A DNA stretch of 64,000 bases, from NCBI GenBank assembly GCA_913061095.1, contig CAJXVM010000002.1, positions 186,001 through 250,000 on the forward strand. Reading direction: 5' to 3'. The notes below the pieces were generated by a model. That model ran no database searches. It saw only the letters and a list, made by a program, of their open reading frames with translations, and had not been told where the DNA came from. How positions within the stretch are numbered: position 1 is the stretch's first letter; each line of letters begins with the position of its first letter. Shown piece after piece: positions 1-7,822 of this stretch. The DNA is from an uncultured Ignavibacteria bacterium. Its GTDB lineage: Bacteria > Bacteroidota > Ignavibacteria > SZUA-365. The position numbers and the translations under genes were made by a program.

Positions 1-708
1 CGTCTTGACCGCATCGCCGGCGTCTTCGCCGATCCCGCGCGCCGTGATGAACGCGGACGCCACAGTGCGCTCGAGAACATGCATCCCCCGCTCGCGCTGT
101 TCGACCGCCTGCCCGAGGGCATGCCCGTGCTCGTGAAAATCGCGCCGGGCGTGGATCCTCCATCCGACTGGAGCGTCGCCACCGTGGCCGTCGGACGCGA
201 ATGCAGCGAGCAGCTGCTGCACCGCGGTCTCGACCTGCCGCCGGTCTGCGCCCTGCATGCCGATGAGGGGCTCCGCTGGGAGCCGTCGAACGCAAAGGCT
301 GACGTGCTGCCGGATCTTCCGTCGCTGCTGCGCAGTGGTCCGCGCTGCCTGGTCGAGCCACACGCCGCCATCATTCGCACGGGCGCCGTGGCGCAGTACT
401 TCGGGGAACTGGGAGCGGTCATGCACGATGCGCACATCGCGTACGGATGGACAGACACGCAGCCGCCCGCCTCGCCGTGGCATCAGGTCTTCCGCATCCT
501 GCGCGTGGAAAAATTTCATCGGAAGGAGCTTCGCCGCATTGCGGCCGAACTGGATTTTGGTCCGTCAACGGAACTGAAAAAACGCGGCTTCCCCGACGCG
601 CCGGAGGATCTGCGCCGTCAGCTCCGCCTGCGCGGTTCCCGGCGGGGAGTGATTCTCCTCACGCGCCAGGGCGACGGACACCTCATGGTATTTGCGGAAC
701 GGTTGTGA
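1..708 (+). CDS. THUMP-like class I SAM-dependent methyltransferase, C-terminal part (partial)
   Basis: The frame is open from base 1, so the gene begins upstream and 235 codons are visible. The residues DPARRDERGRHS near the edge, then VLVKIAPGVD about 25 residues later, match the end of the Rossmann methyltransferase core and the THUMP-like C-terminal domain of a family of probable RNA methyltransferases. The tail (RRGVILLTRQGDGHLMVFAERL) is a typical final beta segment of that domain. The SAM-binding N-terminal half is outside the window, so substrate cannot be judged. A strong hairpin follows 35 bases after the stop. Family call is from motif recognition; exact target unknown. Confidence 0.7.
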   Translation, partial: RLDRIAGVFADPARRDERGRHSALENMHPPLALFDRLPEGMPVLVKIAPGVDPPSDWSVATVAVGRECSEQLLHRGLDLPPVCALHADEGLRWEPSNAKADVLPDLPSLLRSGPRCLVEPHAAIIRTGAVAQYFGELGAVMHDAHIAYGWTDTQPPASPWHQVFRILRVEKFHRKELRRIAAELDFGPSTELKKRGFPDAPEDLRRQLRLRGSRRGVILLTRQGDGHLMVFAERL

Positions 709-743
709 CGAAGCGATACCGACAGCAGAGAGGGCACCACAAA

Positions 744-768
744 AAGGGCGATCCGATGGATCGCCCTT
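744..768. terminator. Bidirectional intrinsic terminator between convergent genes
   Basis: A perfect 11-bp stem (AAGGGCGATCC, loop GAT, GGATCGCCCTT) lies between the plus-strand methyltransferase gene and the minus-strand dipeptidase gene. A five-A run precedes the stem, which gives a T run on the minus strand. Confidence 0.75.
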
Positions 769-794
769 GTCATACAGGATGGCCGGAACGGCTG

Positions 795-2180
795 TCAGCC
801 CGCAGATTTCATTTTGGCGTACTCCTCAAGGAAGTGCACGGTCGTCTGCATTCCGTTGCGGAACTGCGAGATGTCCATTTTCTCATTCGGGGCGTGGAGG
901 TTGTCGTCGGGCAGTCCGAAGCCGAGCAGGATTGCGTCGACGCCGAGCAGATGCTGGAAATCGGCCACGACGGGAATCGAGCCGCCTTCGCGCGTGAAGA
1001 ACGGATCCTTCTTGAAAACCTTTTTGATCGCCGTGGATGCGGCCTTCATGCCGTCCGCCGTGAGCGGTGTCAGGGCGGCGTAGCCGTTATTGTCGTACAG
1101 CTTGACATCCACCTTCACGGTGTCCGGTGTGATATCCTTGATATAATCCTTGAACGCCTTGGCGATCTTGTCGGGATCCTGGTTGGCGACGAGGCGCATG
1201 GACACCTTGGCGTGCGCCTCGGCGGGAAGCACCGTCTTCACGCCCGCGCCCGTGTGTCCGCCCCAGATGCCGTTGATCTCGAAGGTCGGACGCGCGCCGG
1301 TACGCTCGATCGTGGAATATCCCTTTTCACCGAAGGTGCTCACCGCGCCGAGGTTCTTCGCGTACATCGCGTCGTCGTGCGGAATTTTCGCCAGCTCGTT
1401 GCGTTCCTTGCGCGAGAGCGGCACCACATCGCTGTAGAAACCGGGGATTTTCACCTTGCTGGTTTTCGGATCCTTGCACTTGACCAGCAGCTCCGACAGC
1501 ACCTGAATGGGATTGGCCACGCCGCCGCCGAAGGTGCCGCTGTGCTGATCTCCGCTCAGCGACTTGACCGAGACCTCGAGGTATGTCAGTCCGCGCAGAC
1601 CGTAGGTAATGCTCGGCTTGGTTTTGCCGATCATGTTCGTATCGGAGATCAGGATGGTGTCGGACTTCAGCAGCGCGCGATGCTTCTTGATGAAATCCAC
1701 CAGGTTCGTGCTGCCGACCTCTTCCTCACCCTCCACGATGACTTTAATGTTCACCGGTAACTTCTTGACAGTCTTGAGGTAGGCCTCGATCACCTTGAAG
1801 TGAATGAACACCTGTCCCTTGTCATCCGACGTTCCGCGGCCGAACATCTTGCCGCCCTTGATGGTCATTTCGAAGGGATCGGTTTTCCACTTCTCCAGCG
1901 GCTCGACCGGCTGCACGTCATAATGACCGTAGACCAGAATCGTCGGAGCGCCCTTTGCGCCCATCCACTCGCCATAGACGACAGGATTGCCCTTCGTCGG
2001 ATACTGTTTGACGTTCTTCAGTCCGGCAGCCTTCAGCTGTTTTTCAGTGAATTTCGCGGCTTTCGAGATGTCCTTCCGGCGGTCCGCATGAGCGCTGATG
2101 CTCGGAATTTTGATGAATTCGGCCAGTTCTTCCAGAAAACGGTCCTGATTGGCCTTCAAATAATCCACAACCTCTTTCAT
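795..2180 (-). CDS. M20 family metallodipeptidase
   Basis: A 461-residue cytoplasmic zinc peptidase of the M20 dipeptidase group (CNDP/PepV-like), expected to cleave dipeptides or short peptides. Metal-site motifs are in order: YGHYDVQP (His and catalytic Asp), GRGTSDDKG (bridging Asp), VEGEEEVGS (catalytic Glu and metal Glu), SDTNM (Asp) and DNLHAPNEK (last His), with the dimerisation domain between. The open frame extends 61 codons further upstream, but that part is repeat sequence. The ATG at 2180 is preceded by GGAG and starts MKEVVDYLKAN as in homologues. It stands alone on the minus strand. Function is well supported; substrate is not known. Confidence 0.93.
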   Translation of the reverse strand: MKEVVDYLKANQDRFLEELAEFIKIPSISAHADRRKDISKAAKFTEKQLKAAGLKNVKQYPTKGNPVVYGEWMGAKGAPTILVYGHYDVQPVEPLEKWKTDPFEMTIKGGKMFGRGTSDDKGQVFIHFKVIEAYLKTVKKLPVNIKVIVEGEEEVGSTNLVDFIKKHRALLKSDTILISDTNMIGKTKPSITYGLRGLTYLEVSVKSLSGDQHSGTFGGGVANPIQVLSELLVKCKDPKTSKVKIPGFYSDVVPLSRKERNELAKIPHDDAMYAKNLGAVSTFGEKGYSTIERTGARPTFEINGIWGGHTGAGVKTVLPAEAHAKVSMRLVANQDPDKIAKAFKDYIKDITPDTVKVDVKLYDNNGYAALTPLTADGMKAASTAIKKVFKKDPFFTREGGSIPVVADFQHLLGVDAILLGFGLPDDNLHAPNEKMDISQFRNGMQTTVHFLEEYAKMKSAG

Positions 2181-2275
2181 CACTGTATCTCCGAATTGTG
2201 CGGGGAAATTGGCGTAATACGCTCGAATTGCGGAATATACGAAAAAATCCGCAGAAGACATGATAAAAAGATGGT

Positions 2276-2360
2276 AACCCCACGCGTGAGCGTGGGAACT
2301 GCGTGACCGCCACCGCCAAAATCGCATCGATTGCGCTAACCCCACGCGTAAGCGTGTGGT
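2276..2360. repeat. Two dispersed palindromes (CCCACGC tetraloop family)
   Basis: Copies at 2276-2298 (arms CCCACGC and GCGTGGG, loop GTGA) and 2338-2360 (loop GTAA, right arm imperfect). They lie in the 342-base gap upstream of the dipeptidase. The same family recurs at 9829, 12336, 12384, 26723, 26762 and 26816. Apart from these and the palindrome at 2415 I see no gene in this gap. Confidence 0.85.
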
Positions 2361-2414
2361 CACGCGGAGCGGCTCTCTCCACCCCGGAGAATACTCAAAC
2401 GGCCATTTCCCCCG

Positions 2415-2432
2415 TTTTAGGCATGCCTAAAA
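2415..2432. promoter_or_regulatory. Perfect 18-bp palindrome, DtxR/MntR-like operator candidate
   Basis: TTTTAGGCATGCCTAAAA is a perfect inverted repeat in an AT-rich stretch. The half-site TTAGGC/GCCTAA resembles operators bound by DtxR/MntR-family metal regulators. It sits about 235 bases upstream of the dipeptidase start and just beyond the 3' end of the barrel gene; neither neighbour is an obvious metal gene. Resemblance only. Confidence 0.35.
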
Positions 2433-2522
2433 TTTATTTTAATGCACCCTAAAATTCTTCGCAATCATATCAGTGACAGGGACTTACAGTAATCGAGCCC
2501 TTCCGGACCGCATTGGGGATGA

Positions 2523-3188
2523 TCAGAACGGCTTGAATTGCAGATTCACCGCGACCGGCAGTTCGAGATCGATGTGATCAAGAGCGTAGTGGTCCATCCT
2601 GTAGAACGGATGCTTCGAGCGCGTTTCCCAGATCAGGTTCAGTCTGTACTCCACGCCGATGCGCAGGTTCTCATGGACATACCAGCCGAGTCCGAGGATT
2701 CCGCTCAGCGCGTATGTGGCATTTTTCAGGAGCGGATCATGGAAGGGATTGTAGGTCCAGGTGGAGTAGAACACTGCCGTGCCCTGCATTCCCGCGATGA
2801 CGGCGAGCCGTGACGTGTTTCGGAAAACGCGCACCGCACCCGCGGAGAGCAGCAGTGTCGTTCCCGGATTGACGTCAACCTGACTGTCCCTCGAAAAACT
2901 CCTGAATGCCATCAGTTGAATGTCTTTACCGCTTCTACTCAAAAAACTGCGTTCTTCTGTCGTCGCGTATCCACCGGACAACCGCAGTTCAACCACGTCC
3001 GAGACCGGAACAACCAGGTACAAGTTCGGGATCTGCCAGTCCAGCGTCGGAAGAAAATATCCCTCCGCCATGACAGCGACCGATCTGTTGGACTGGAAGA
3101 CAGCAAACGCATCCAATTGCTGCGCGGCGACGGGCATCCGGACAACGAGCATCGCCACGATTATAATGAGCAGAGCTCCGGGCTTCAC
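2523..3188 (-). CDS. Small outer-membrane beta-barrel-like protein, function unknown
   Basis: A 221-residue protein with a clear signal peptide (hydrophobic LLIIIVAMLVV, then cleavage after AAQQ). The rest alternates polar and hydrophobic residues with aromatic ends, and finishes in a strand LELPVAVNLQFKPF with a terminal Phe, as in outer-membrane beta barrels. Its start overlaps the stop of the upstream gene by four bases (ATGA), so the two are translationally coupled. The two products have similar length and layout, so they may form a paired barrel or be distant duplicates. No family is recognised with confidence. Confidence 0.65.
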   Translation of the reverse strand: MKPGALLIIIVAMLVVRMPVAAQQLDAFAVFQSNRSVAVMAEGYFLPTLDWQIPNLYLVVPVSDVVELRLSGGYATTEERSFLSRSGKDIQLMAFRSFSRDSQVDVNPGTTLLLSAGAVRVFRNTSRLAVIAGMQGTAVFYSTWTYNPFHDPLLKNATYALSGILGLGWYVHENLRIGVEYRLNLIWETRSKHPFYRMDHYALDHIDLELPVAVNLQFKPF

Positions 3189-3841
3189 AGCCGCACCCCG
3201 AGGCTGAAACTGACGTGATGATTGAGACTCCAGGTTTCCTGTTCCGATTCATTGGACAGGTATTCACTCGATGAAATCCAGTAATTCCCCTTCAGACGGT
3301 ATTCGGCGTGGATGAAAAGCGATGAAGCGGCGACCAGGCCAACCCCGAAGCGGCAGCCGAGGCTCACTGCATGAGACCAGGCTTTGCTGTCGGTGTCCAT
3401 CAGGATCATCTGGTGCACGACATCTTTTCGTCGTGTTTTTTGGTATTGCACTGCGTAACGAACCTCAGGACCGAGCGTCAGGACCAGCCGTTCTTTGTTC
3501 CCGATGAGCCATATCGGTGCGACATTGACGGCTACGGACTGCGCGGACTCATCTGCGAAACTCGAGGTGGAGTCGTCATCGTCGCTGCTTTCCCCTGATT
3601 GAAGCGCAAGGGATGGATTCAGGCCGAATCGCCATTGAAAACGTTCATTCCCCGGAATCATGATACCGATGCCGGCCTCCCAGGACCGCAGTGTCAGTCC
3701 GTCAATCGAGAACAGCAGCGCCGGACTCGAATCGCTGAAGAAATCCCGGACGTCTTCGTGCGTCTCCTCGCGGTCCTGCGCGATGCCGTTGTGGGCGAGC
3801 AGCATAAGCAATGCGACTGCGGTTGCGGTAATGCGTCTCAT
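3185..3841 (-). CDS. Small outer-membrane beta-barrel-like protein, function unknown
   Basis: A 218-residue secreted protein. The signal peptide is MRRITATAVALLMLLAHNGIAQ, with an Ala-Gln cleavage end typical of this organism. The mature part carries amphipathic strands and an acidic loop (SGESSDDDDSTSS, about residues 83-95) that would suit an extracellular loop, and ends in the strand VSFSLGVRL. First gene of a two-gene unit with the downstream barrel gene (4-base overlap). The gap upstream of 3841 is 49 bases, so it may be cotranscribed with the gene ending at 3891. Function unknown. Confidence 0.65.
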   Translation of the reverse strand: MRRITATAVALLMLLAHNGIAQDREETHEDVRDFFSDSSPALLFSIDGLTLRSWEAGIGIMIPGNERFQWRFGLNPSLALQSGESSDDDDSTSSFADESAQSVAVNVAPIWLIGNKERLVLTLGPEVRYAVQYQKTRRKDVVHQMILMDTDSKAWSHAVSLGCRFGVGLVAASSLFIHAEYRLKGNYWISSSEYLSNESEQETWSLNHHVSFSLGVRL

Positions 3842-3890
3842 TGATCCTCCTGAGATGATGAATCCCCTGTCTATGTCGGGATGGATGTTG

Positions 3891-4673
3891 CTAGCGCAGC
3901 TGCGCGGCCATGCGTTCGAGACGCAGGATGGCGGCGGCGATGCGGGCGTGCCGCTTCTTGGTCAGATTGTTGAGTTCCGCGGCATCCGGCATGTCGCCGA
4001 GTCCCACACGCTCGAGCAGCGAACCATCATGCTTGCGAAGAAACGCGCGCGCGTGTTCCGCTCCCTCTTCTGCGGCGGCGGCGCGTCGTTCGGGAGACCA
4101 GGCATCCTCGATGCCGAGATACTGCAGCGCCCGTTCGAGCAGATCCGCGTCGGGATGCCGCGAGTCGAGCATCATCTGCGTGTAGCGTGCGACCTCCCGC
4201 TGCCGCGCCGCGGTGACTGTGTCGGAGAGCAGGTAGTGCCAGAGCATCGTCGAGGCGGCTTCCTGCCGGAGCGTGTTGAGATACGGATTCGCCGCGAAGC
4301 GCTGCAGCAGGTAGCTCACCCGCGCCTCCGCCTCGACCCAGCTCCGCTTCTCCTGTTTCAGGCGCATCATCTCCCGTGACATCGCACTGACGAGCTCGAC
4401 GTAGGCGGGATCACCCTCCCCCAGCCGCGTCATCGCCGCACTGTCGAGCGACGCCGGTCCCATCGGCGAATAACTCAGATCTACCTCGTCCGGCGGCACT
4501 GCGAAACGATACTCCCCCGGCTCCGCGATAAAAATCTGCGCATCCGCAATATTCGTCGTTATCAATATTGCGATCAGCGTACCGAAAAGCTGCCGTATAT
4601 GAATCGGATTCAAGTGCAAAGTGCAAAGCGCAAAGTGCAAAGGGTGCCTGCCGCTGAATTTCCGGATCAACAT
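3891..4673 (-). CDS. Secreted protein of unknown function, helical C-terminus, repeat-invaded N-terminus
   Basis: About 260 residues. I chose the ATG at 4673 because GGAGGGG lies just upstream; an in-frame ATG at 4739 and a TTG at 4613 are alternatives. The TTG would give a cleaner signal peptide (NPIHIRQLFGTLIAILITTNIADAQ). Between the two starts the frame reads through TGCAAAG heptamer repeats (residues HFALCTLHL), so the original start region was probably altered by repeat insertion. The mature part is helical and charged (REMMRLKQEKRSWVEAEARV), without a domain I recognise. Same strand as the two barrel genes, 49 bases before them. Confidence 0.55.
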   Translation of the reverse strand: MLIRKFSGRHPLHFALCTLHLNPIHIRQLFGTLIAILITTNIADAQIFIAEPGEYRFAVPPDEVDLSYSPMGPASLDSAAMTRLGEGDPAYVELVSAMSREMMRLKQEKRSWVEAEARVSYLLQRFAANPYLNTLRQEAASTMLWHYLLSDTVTAARQREVARYTQMMLDSRHPDADLLERALQYLGIEDAWSPERRAAAAEEGAEHARAFLRKHDGSLLERVGLGDMPDAAELNNLTKKRHARIAAAILRLERMAAQLR

Positions 4674-4813
4674 TCGCCCCTCCGTGGGGACCATACGAAA
4701 CGGTGTCATTATACACAGCACCCCGCCGATAATCAACAATTATCGACACTGATATACGAAATCCCGAAGCAGAGAATCCAGCGACTTCCTCCCTTTGCAC
4801 TTTGCACTTTGCA
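4615..4813. repeat. Inverted pair of TGCAAAG heptamer arrays
   Basis: Four tandem units (TGCAAAG x2, CGCAAAG, TGCAAAG) at 4615-4642 face three reverse units (CTTTGCA x3) at 4793-4813, about 150 bases apart. The first array lies inside the N-terminal coding region of the unknown secreted protein, the second upstream of it. A related piece lies at 41311-41344. Confidence 0.85.
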
Positions 4814-4974
4814 CTTCTATCTGGCCGGCCAATGACAGATTGAAATCCCGGTTTCGATTTTTCCATCAGCATTCCCTGAATTCCAACAGGACCAATTCAG
4901 TTCCATATATGCCGGATGGATTTCAATCTGTCCTACATGTCACATTTTGTCATCTTTCCCATTAGATTGCATGC

Positions 4975-6894
4975 ATGGTAATTTTCTCCACCACCGCCCT
5001 GAGCAAAACCTTCCACGACCAGCCGCTGTTTGCCGACGTCTCCTTCGGGATGGTGGAAGGCGAGCGCGTGGGCATCATCGGACGCAACGGCGTGGGCAAG
5101 ACAACGCTGATGCGCATCATCGCGGGAGCGGAGCCGCCGGACGAAGGAAAGGTGACGTTCAACAGCCAGGCGAGTTTCGAGTACCTCGAGCAGATGCCGG
5201 TGTTCAGCCGCAAGCAGACGGTGCTTGACGCGGTGATGGAGGGGCGGAAGGATATCCAGTCCATGCTCGACCGGCACGCCGAGCTGTGCGGGCTCGTGGC
5301 GCGATCGCAGGACGCGAACCTGCAGCGGGAGCTCGACGAGGTGACCGAGCGCATCGAGAGCGCACACGGCTGGACCCTCGAAACCGACGCACGCATCATG
5401 CTGCAGAAACTCGGCGTCTCGCAGTTCGACGCCGACGTACGGCGGCTCTCGGGCGGACAGCGCAAGCGCGTCGCACTCGCGCGCGCCCTGCTGCGCGATC
5501 CCGACCTGCTCATCCTCGACGAGCCAACGAATCACCTCGACGCGGATTCGGTGCAGTGGCTGCAGGACCGCCTGCAGAATTCCCCGCGCGCCCTTCTGCT
5601 GATCACGCATGACCGCTACTTCCTCGACGCCGTGGTGAACCGCATCGTGGAAATGGATCAGCAGCAGCTCGTCAGCTTCCCGGGCAATTACGAAGAATAT
5701 CTCGAACGCCGCGAGGCCATGATCAGCGCGCAGGAGGCCGAGGCCGATCGCACGCGCTCGAAGCTGCGGCAGGAGCTGGCGTGGCTGCAGCGCGGCGCGC
5801 CCGCGCGGCGCACGAAACAGAAAAGCCGCATCGACTGGATCGAGCGCATGGAGGCCGCGCCCAAGCCCGTCGAGGAGAAGCGCATCAAGATCGAAGTCGG
5901 CGACAGCTTCCTCGGCAGCAAGATCATCGACGCGGTGAACATCTCGAAGAGCATCGGCGGGAAGCTTCTGTTCGAGCACTTCACCTACCAGGCCACCGCT
6001 GGCGACCGCATCGGCATCATCGGACCAAACGGCTGCGGCAAATCCACCCTGCTCAACGTGATGGCCGGTGAGATCGAACCCGACACCGGCTCGGTGAAAA
6101 TCGGCAGCTCGGTGCGCATCGGTTACTTCCGGCAGGAGAACCTCGACTTCGATCCCACCAAAAGCGTCATCGGCACGCTGCGCTCGGTGGCGGAGTACAT
6201 CGACACCGGCGTGGGACGCGAGCGCTACCTCTCGGCATCCGACATGCTGCGTAAGTTCCACTTTCCGAACAGACAGCAGTCCGCCCTTGTCGGCACGCTC
6301 TCCGGCGGCGAGCGTCGGCGCCTCTCCCTGCTCATGGTGCTGATGAATGATCCGAACGTGCTCTTCCTCGACGAGCCCACCAACGACTTCGACCTGCAGA
6401 CCATGAACGCCCTGGAGGAATACCTGCAGCATTTCCAGGGCTTCCTCGTCATCGTCTCCCACGACCGCATGTTCCTCGACCGCACGGTGGAGTACATTTA
6501 TTCGTTCGATGGCGAGGGGCACATCAAGCAGTATCCCGGCAACTACACGGCCTACCTCGAGCGGAAGGAAAAAGAAGAGGCCGCGCGCGCGGAGGAGCTG
6601 GCGGAGCAGCGCAGGAAAAGGGAGCGCGAGGGAAAGAAGGATGCAAAGGGAAACGGCAAACCGAAGAATCCGAAGAAGCTGACGTGGAAGGAAGAGCGGG
6701 AGTACGAACGCCTCGAGCAGGAGATCGCCGCGCTGGAGGAGGAAAAGGCGGCGCTCACCGCCGAGATGCACGCGGGAGATCAGTCCGACTACACCGCCCT
6801 GGCCGACATGGGACAGCGCATCCAGGACATCGACGACCGCATCGCCGTCCTCTCCGACCGCTGGCTCGAACTCGCCGCCAGGCTGGAGGGATGA
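4975..6894 (+). CDS. uup: ABC-F family ATPase, Uup-like
   Basis: A 639-residue soluble protein with two ABC ATPase domains and no membrane segment, as in ABC-F ribosome-associated factors. Walker A motifs are GRNGVGKTT (about residue 37) and GPNGCGKST (about 349); signatures are LSGGQRKRVALARAL and LSGGERRRLSLL; Walker B are LILDEPTNHLD and LFLDEPTNDFD. The arm or linker lies at about 230-300 and a charged coiled coil of about 90 residues ends the protein, which fits the Uup branch rather than EttA. Uup has been linked to translation and DNA-junction tolerance. Single gene, with a terminator at 6952. Confidence 0.9.
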   Translation: MVIFSTTALSKTFHDQPLFADVSFGMVEGERVGIIGRNGVGKTTLMRIIAGAEPPDEGKVTFNSQASFEYLEQMPVFSRKQTVLDAVMEGRKDIQSMLDRHAELCGLVARSQDANLQRELDEVTERIESAHGWTLETDARIMLQKLGVSQFDADVRRLSGGQRKRVALARALLRDPDLLILDEPTNHLDADSVQWLQDRLQNSPRALLLITHDRYFLDAVVNRIVEMDQQQLVSFPGNYEEYLERREAMISAQEAEADRTRSKLRQELAWLQRGAPARRTKQKSRIDWIERMEAAPKPVEEKRIKIEVGDSFLGSKIIDAVNISKSIGGKLLFEHFTYQATAGDRIGIIGPNGCGKSTLLNVMAGEIEPDTGSVKIGSSVRIGYFRQENLDFDPTKSVIGTLRSVAEYIDTGVGRERYLSASDMLRKFHFPNRQQSALVGTLSGGERRRLSLLMVLMNDPNVLFLDEPTNDFDLQTMNALEEYLQHFQGFLVIVSHDRMFLDRTVEYIYSFDGEGHIKQYPGNYTAYLERKEKEEAARAEELAEQRRKREREGKKDAKGNGKPKNPKKLTWKEEREYERLEQEIAALEEEKAALTAEMHAGDQSDYTALADMGQRIQDIDDRIAVLSDRWLELAARLEG

Positions 6895-6899
6895 TGTTG

Positions 6900-7022
6900 T
6901 TCTTGGGGGCACAAGGACACGAAGACACCAGGACACTAAGGGATATGAAAACGGCGGCCCGATCGGGCCGCCGCTATTTCATTCTTTTGTGTCTTCGTGA
7001 CTTCGCGCCTTCGTGATCCCAG
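6900..7022. repeat. Inverted GAAGACAC-type repeat flanking a terminator at a convergent gene end
   Basis: Left arm 6904-6942 (GGGGGCACAAGGACACGAAG and following) and right arm about 6985-7020 (TTTTGTGTCTTCGTGACTTC and following) are roughly reverse complements made of degenerate 7-9-base units. They enclose the hairpin at 6952. The same design is seen at 18060-18195 and 40021-40148, each time between convergent genes. Confidence 0.8.
6952..6973. terminator. Bidirectional terminator hairpin
   Basis: CGGCGGCCC, loop GATC, GGGCCGCCG: a 9-bp GC stem followed by CTATTTC on plus and preceded by AAAA. It lies between the convergent ABC-F and lipoprotein genes, in the middle of an inverted repeat. 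Confidence 0.7.
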
Positions 7023-7034
7023 GATATGAGTGAT

Positions 7035-7661
7035 TTATTGCGGGGGTTGGGATTCACGGGCCATGCGCTCGATGTCGGCGAAGACCTCCTTGCAAGCGGG
7101 ATCGTCACGGAAACGCTGGATCAGTCCCATATACGCGCCCATGATTTTTTCGGTGCTCGCGAGCAGTTCGGGATCGTTCATGTACTCGTCGAGCACGCGC
7201 GAGAATTCCTCCGAGCCGGTGTAATTCGGTTCGAGCCGGCCGGTAAACTGCATGTCGAGCTTCTGCATCTGGCGGGCGAAACTCTCCTGCAGCGCGATGT
7301 AGCGGCGCAGCGATGCCGCGGCTTCCTTCCCCTCGGTCACCTGCTCGGCTTCATCCGCCCACTGCGCAAGCGCCTCGTAATACGGGATCTGTATCTGCAC
7401 CGTCTTGACGAACAGCTCGCGCTCGACGCCTTCGAGTCCGGAAAGATCCGGGAGTTTCTCCTCGGGGATGTCACCGGTCGGTGCCAGCTCTCCATCCGTG
7501 CCACCCGGCGACATGCCGGCATTCGGGTCGCCCTGATCCTCCGCAAGCGGAATGTTGACGCGCGGGGGGGTGTTCTGCTGTGCCTGCTGCTGCTCTGTGT
7601 CATCCCCGCCGCAGGCGGTCAGGATCATGGCGGCCGTAAAAAGGACAAGTATCTGCTTCAC
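7035..7661 (-). CDS. Lipoprotein of unknown function
   Basis: A 208-residue predicted lipoprotein. I chose the GTG at 7661 because AGGA precedes it and it gives the signal MKQILVLFTAAMILTAC with a lipobox LTAC; the frame stays open to 7826 but the extra part is not protein-like. After a Gln/Pro/Asp-rich linker the domain is helical (about residues 65-205), with conserved-looking pieces ELFVKTVQIQIPYYEALAQW and RDDPACKEVFADIERMA. This may be a helical periplasmic domain, but I do not recognise the family. Convergent with the ABC-F gene. Confidence 0.65.
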   Translation of the reverse strand: MKQILVLFTAAMILTACGGDDTEQQQAQQNTPPRVNIPLAEDQGDPNAGMSPGGTDGELAPTGDIPEEKLPDLSGLEGVERELFVKTVQIQIPYYEALAQWADEAEQVTEGKEAAASLRRYIALQESFARQMQKLDMQFTGRLEPNYTGSEEFSRVLDEYMNDPELLASTEKIMGAYMGLIQRFRDDPACKEVFADIERMARESQPPQ

Positions 7662-7737
7662 GATGTTCCTCGTGTGAAATGGCGGTACATCTTTCAAGGT
7701 ACGGACACGAACCGGAACGAACAATGACACAAAACGG

Positions 7738-7767
7738 AACCGCCCGGAGTTGATGCTCCGAGCGGTT
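7738..7767. terminator. Intrinsic terminator of the racemase-acetyltransferase pair
   Basis: Stem AACCGCCCGGAG with CTCCGAGCGGTT (one mismatch) around a 6-base loop. A run AAAA at 7731-7734 gives Ts on the minus strand, where the racemase gene ends at 7823. TTTT at 7774 would serve the plus strand. Confidence 0.75.
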
Positions 7768-7822
7768 GCGGTTCTTTTATATGTGAGCAGGTCTGCGGAA
7801 TGGCCACACAAACGCCAGCTGA

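Noticed and set aside
447-1760. Long plus-strand open frame opposite the M20 dipeptidase
   Set aside because: It is the antisense shadow of a high-GC gene; composition is Arg/His-rich without domains, and the dipeptidase on the other strand is clear.
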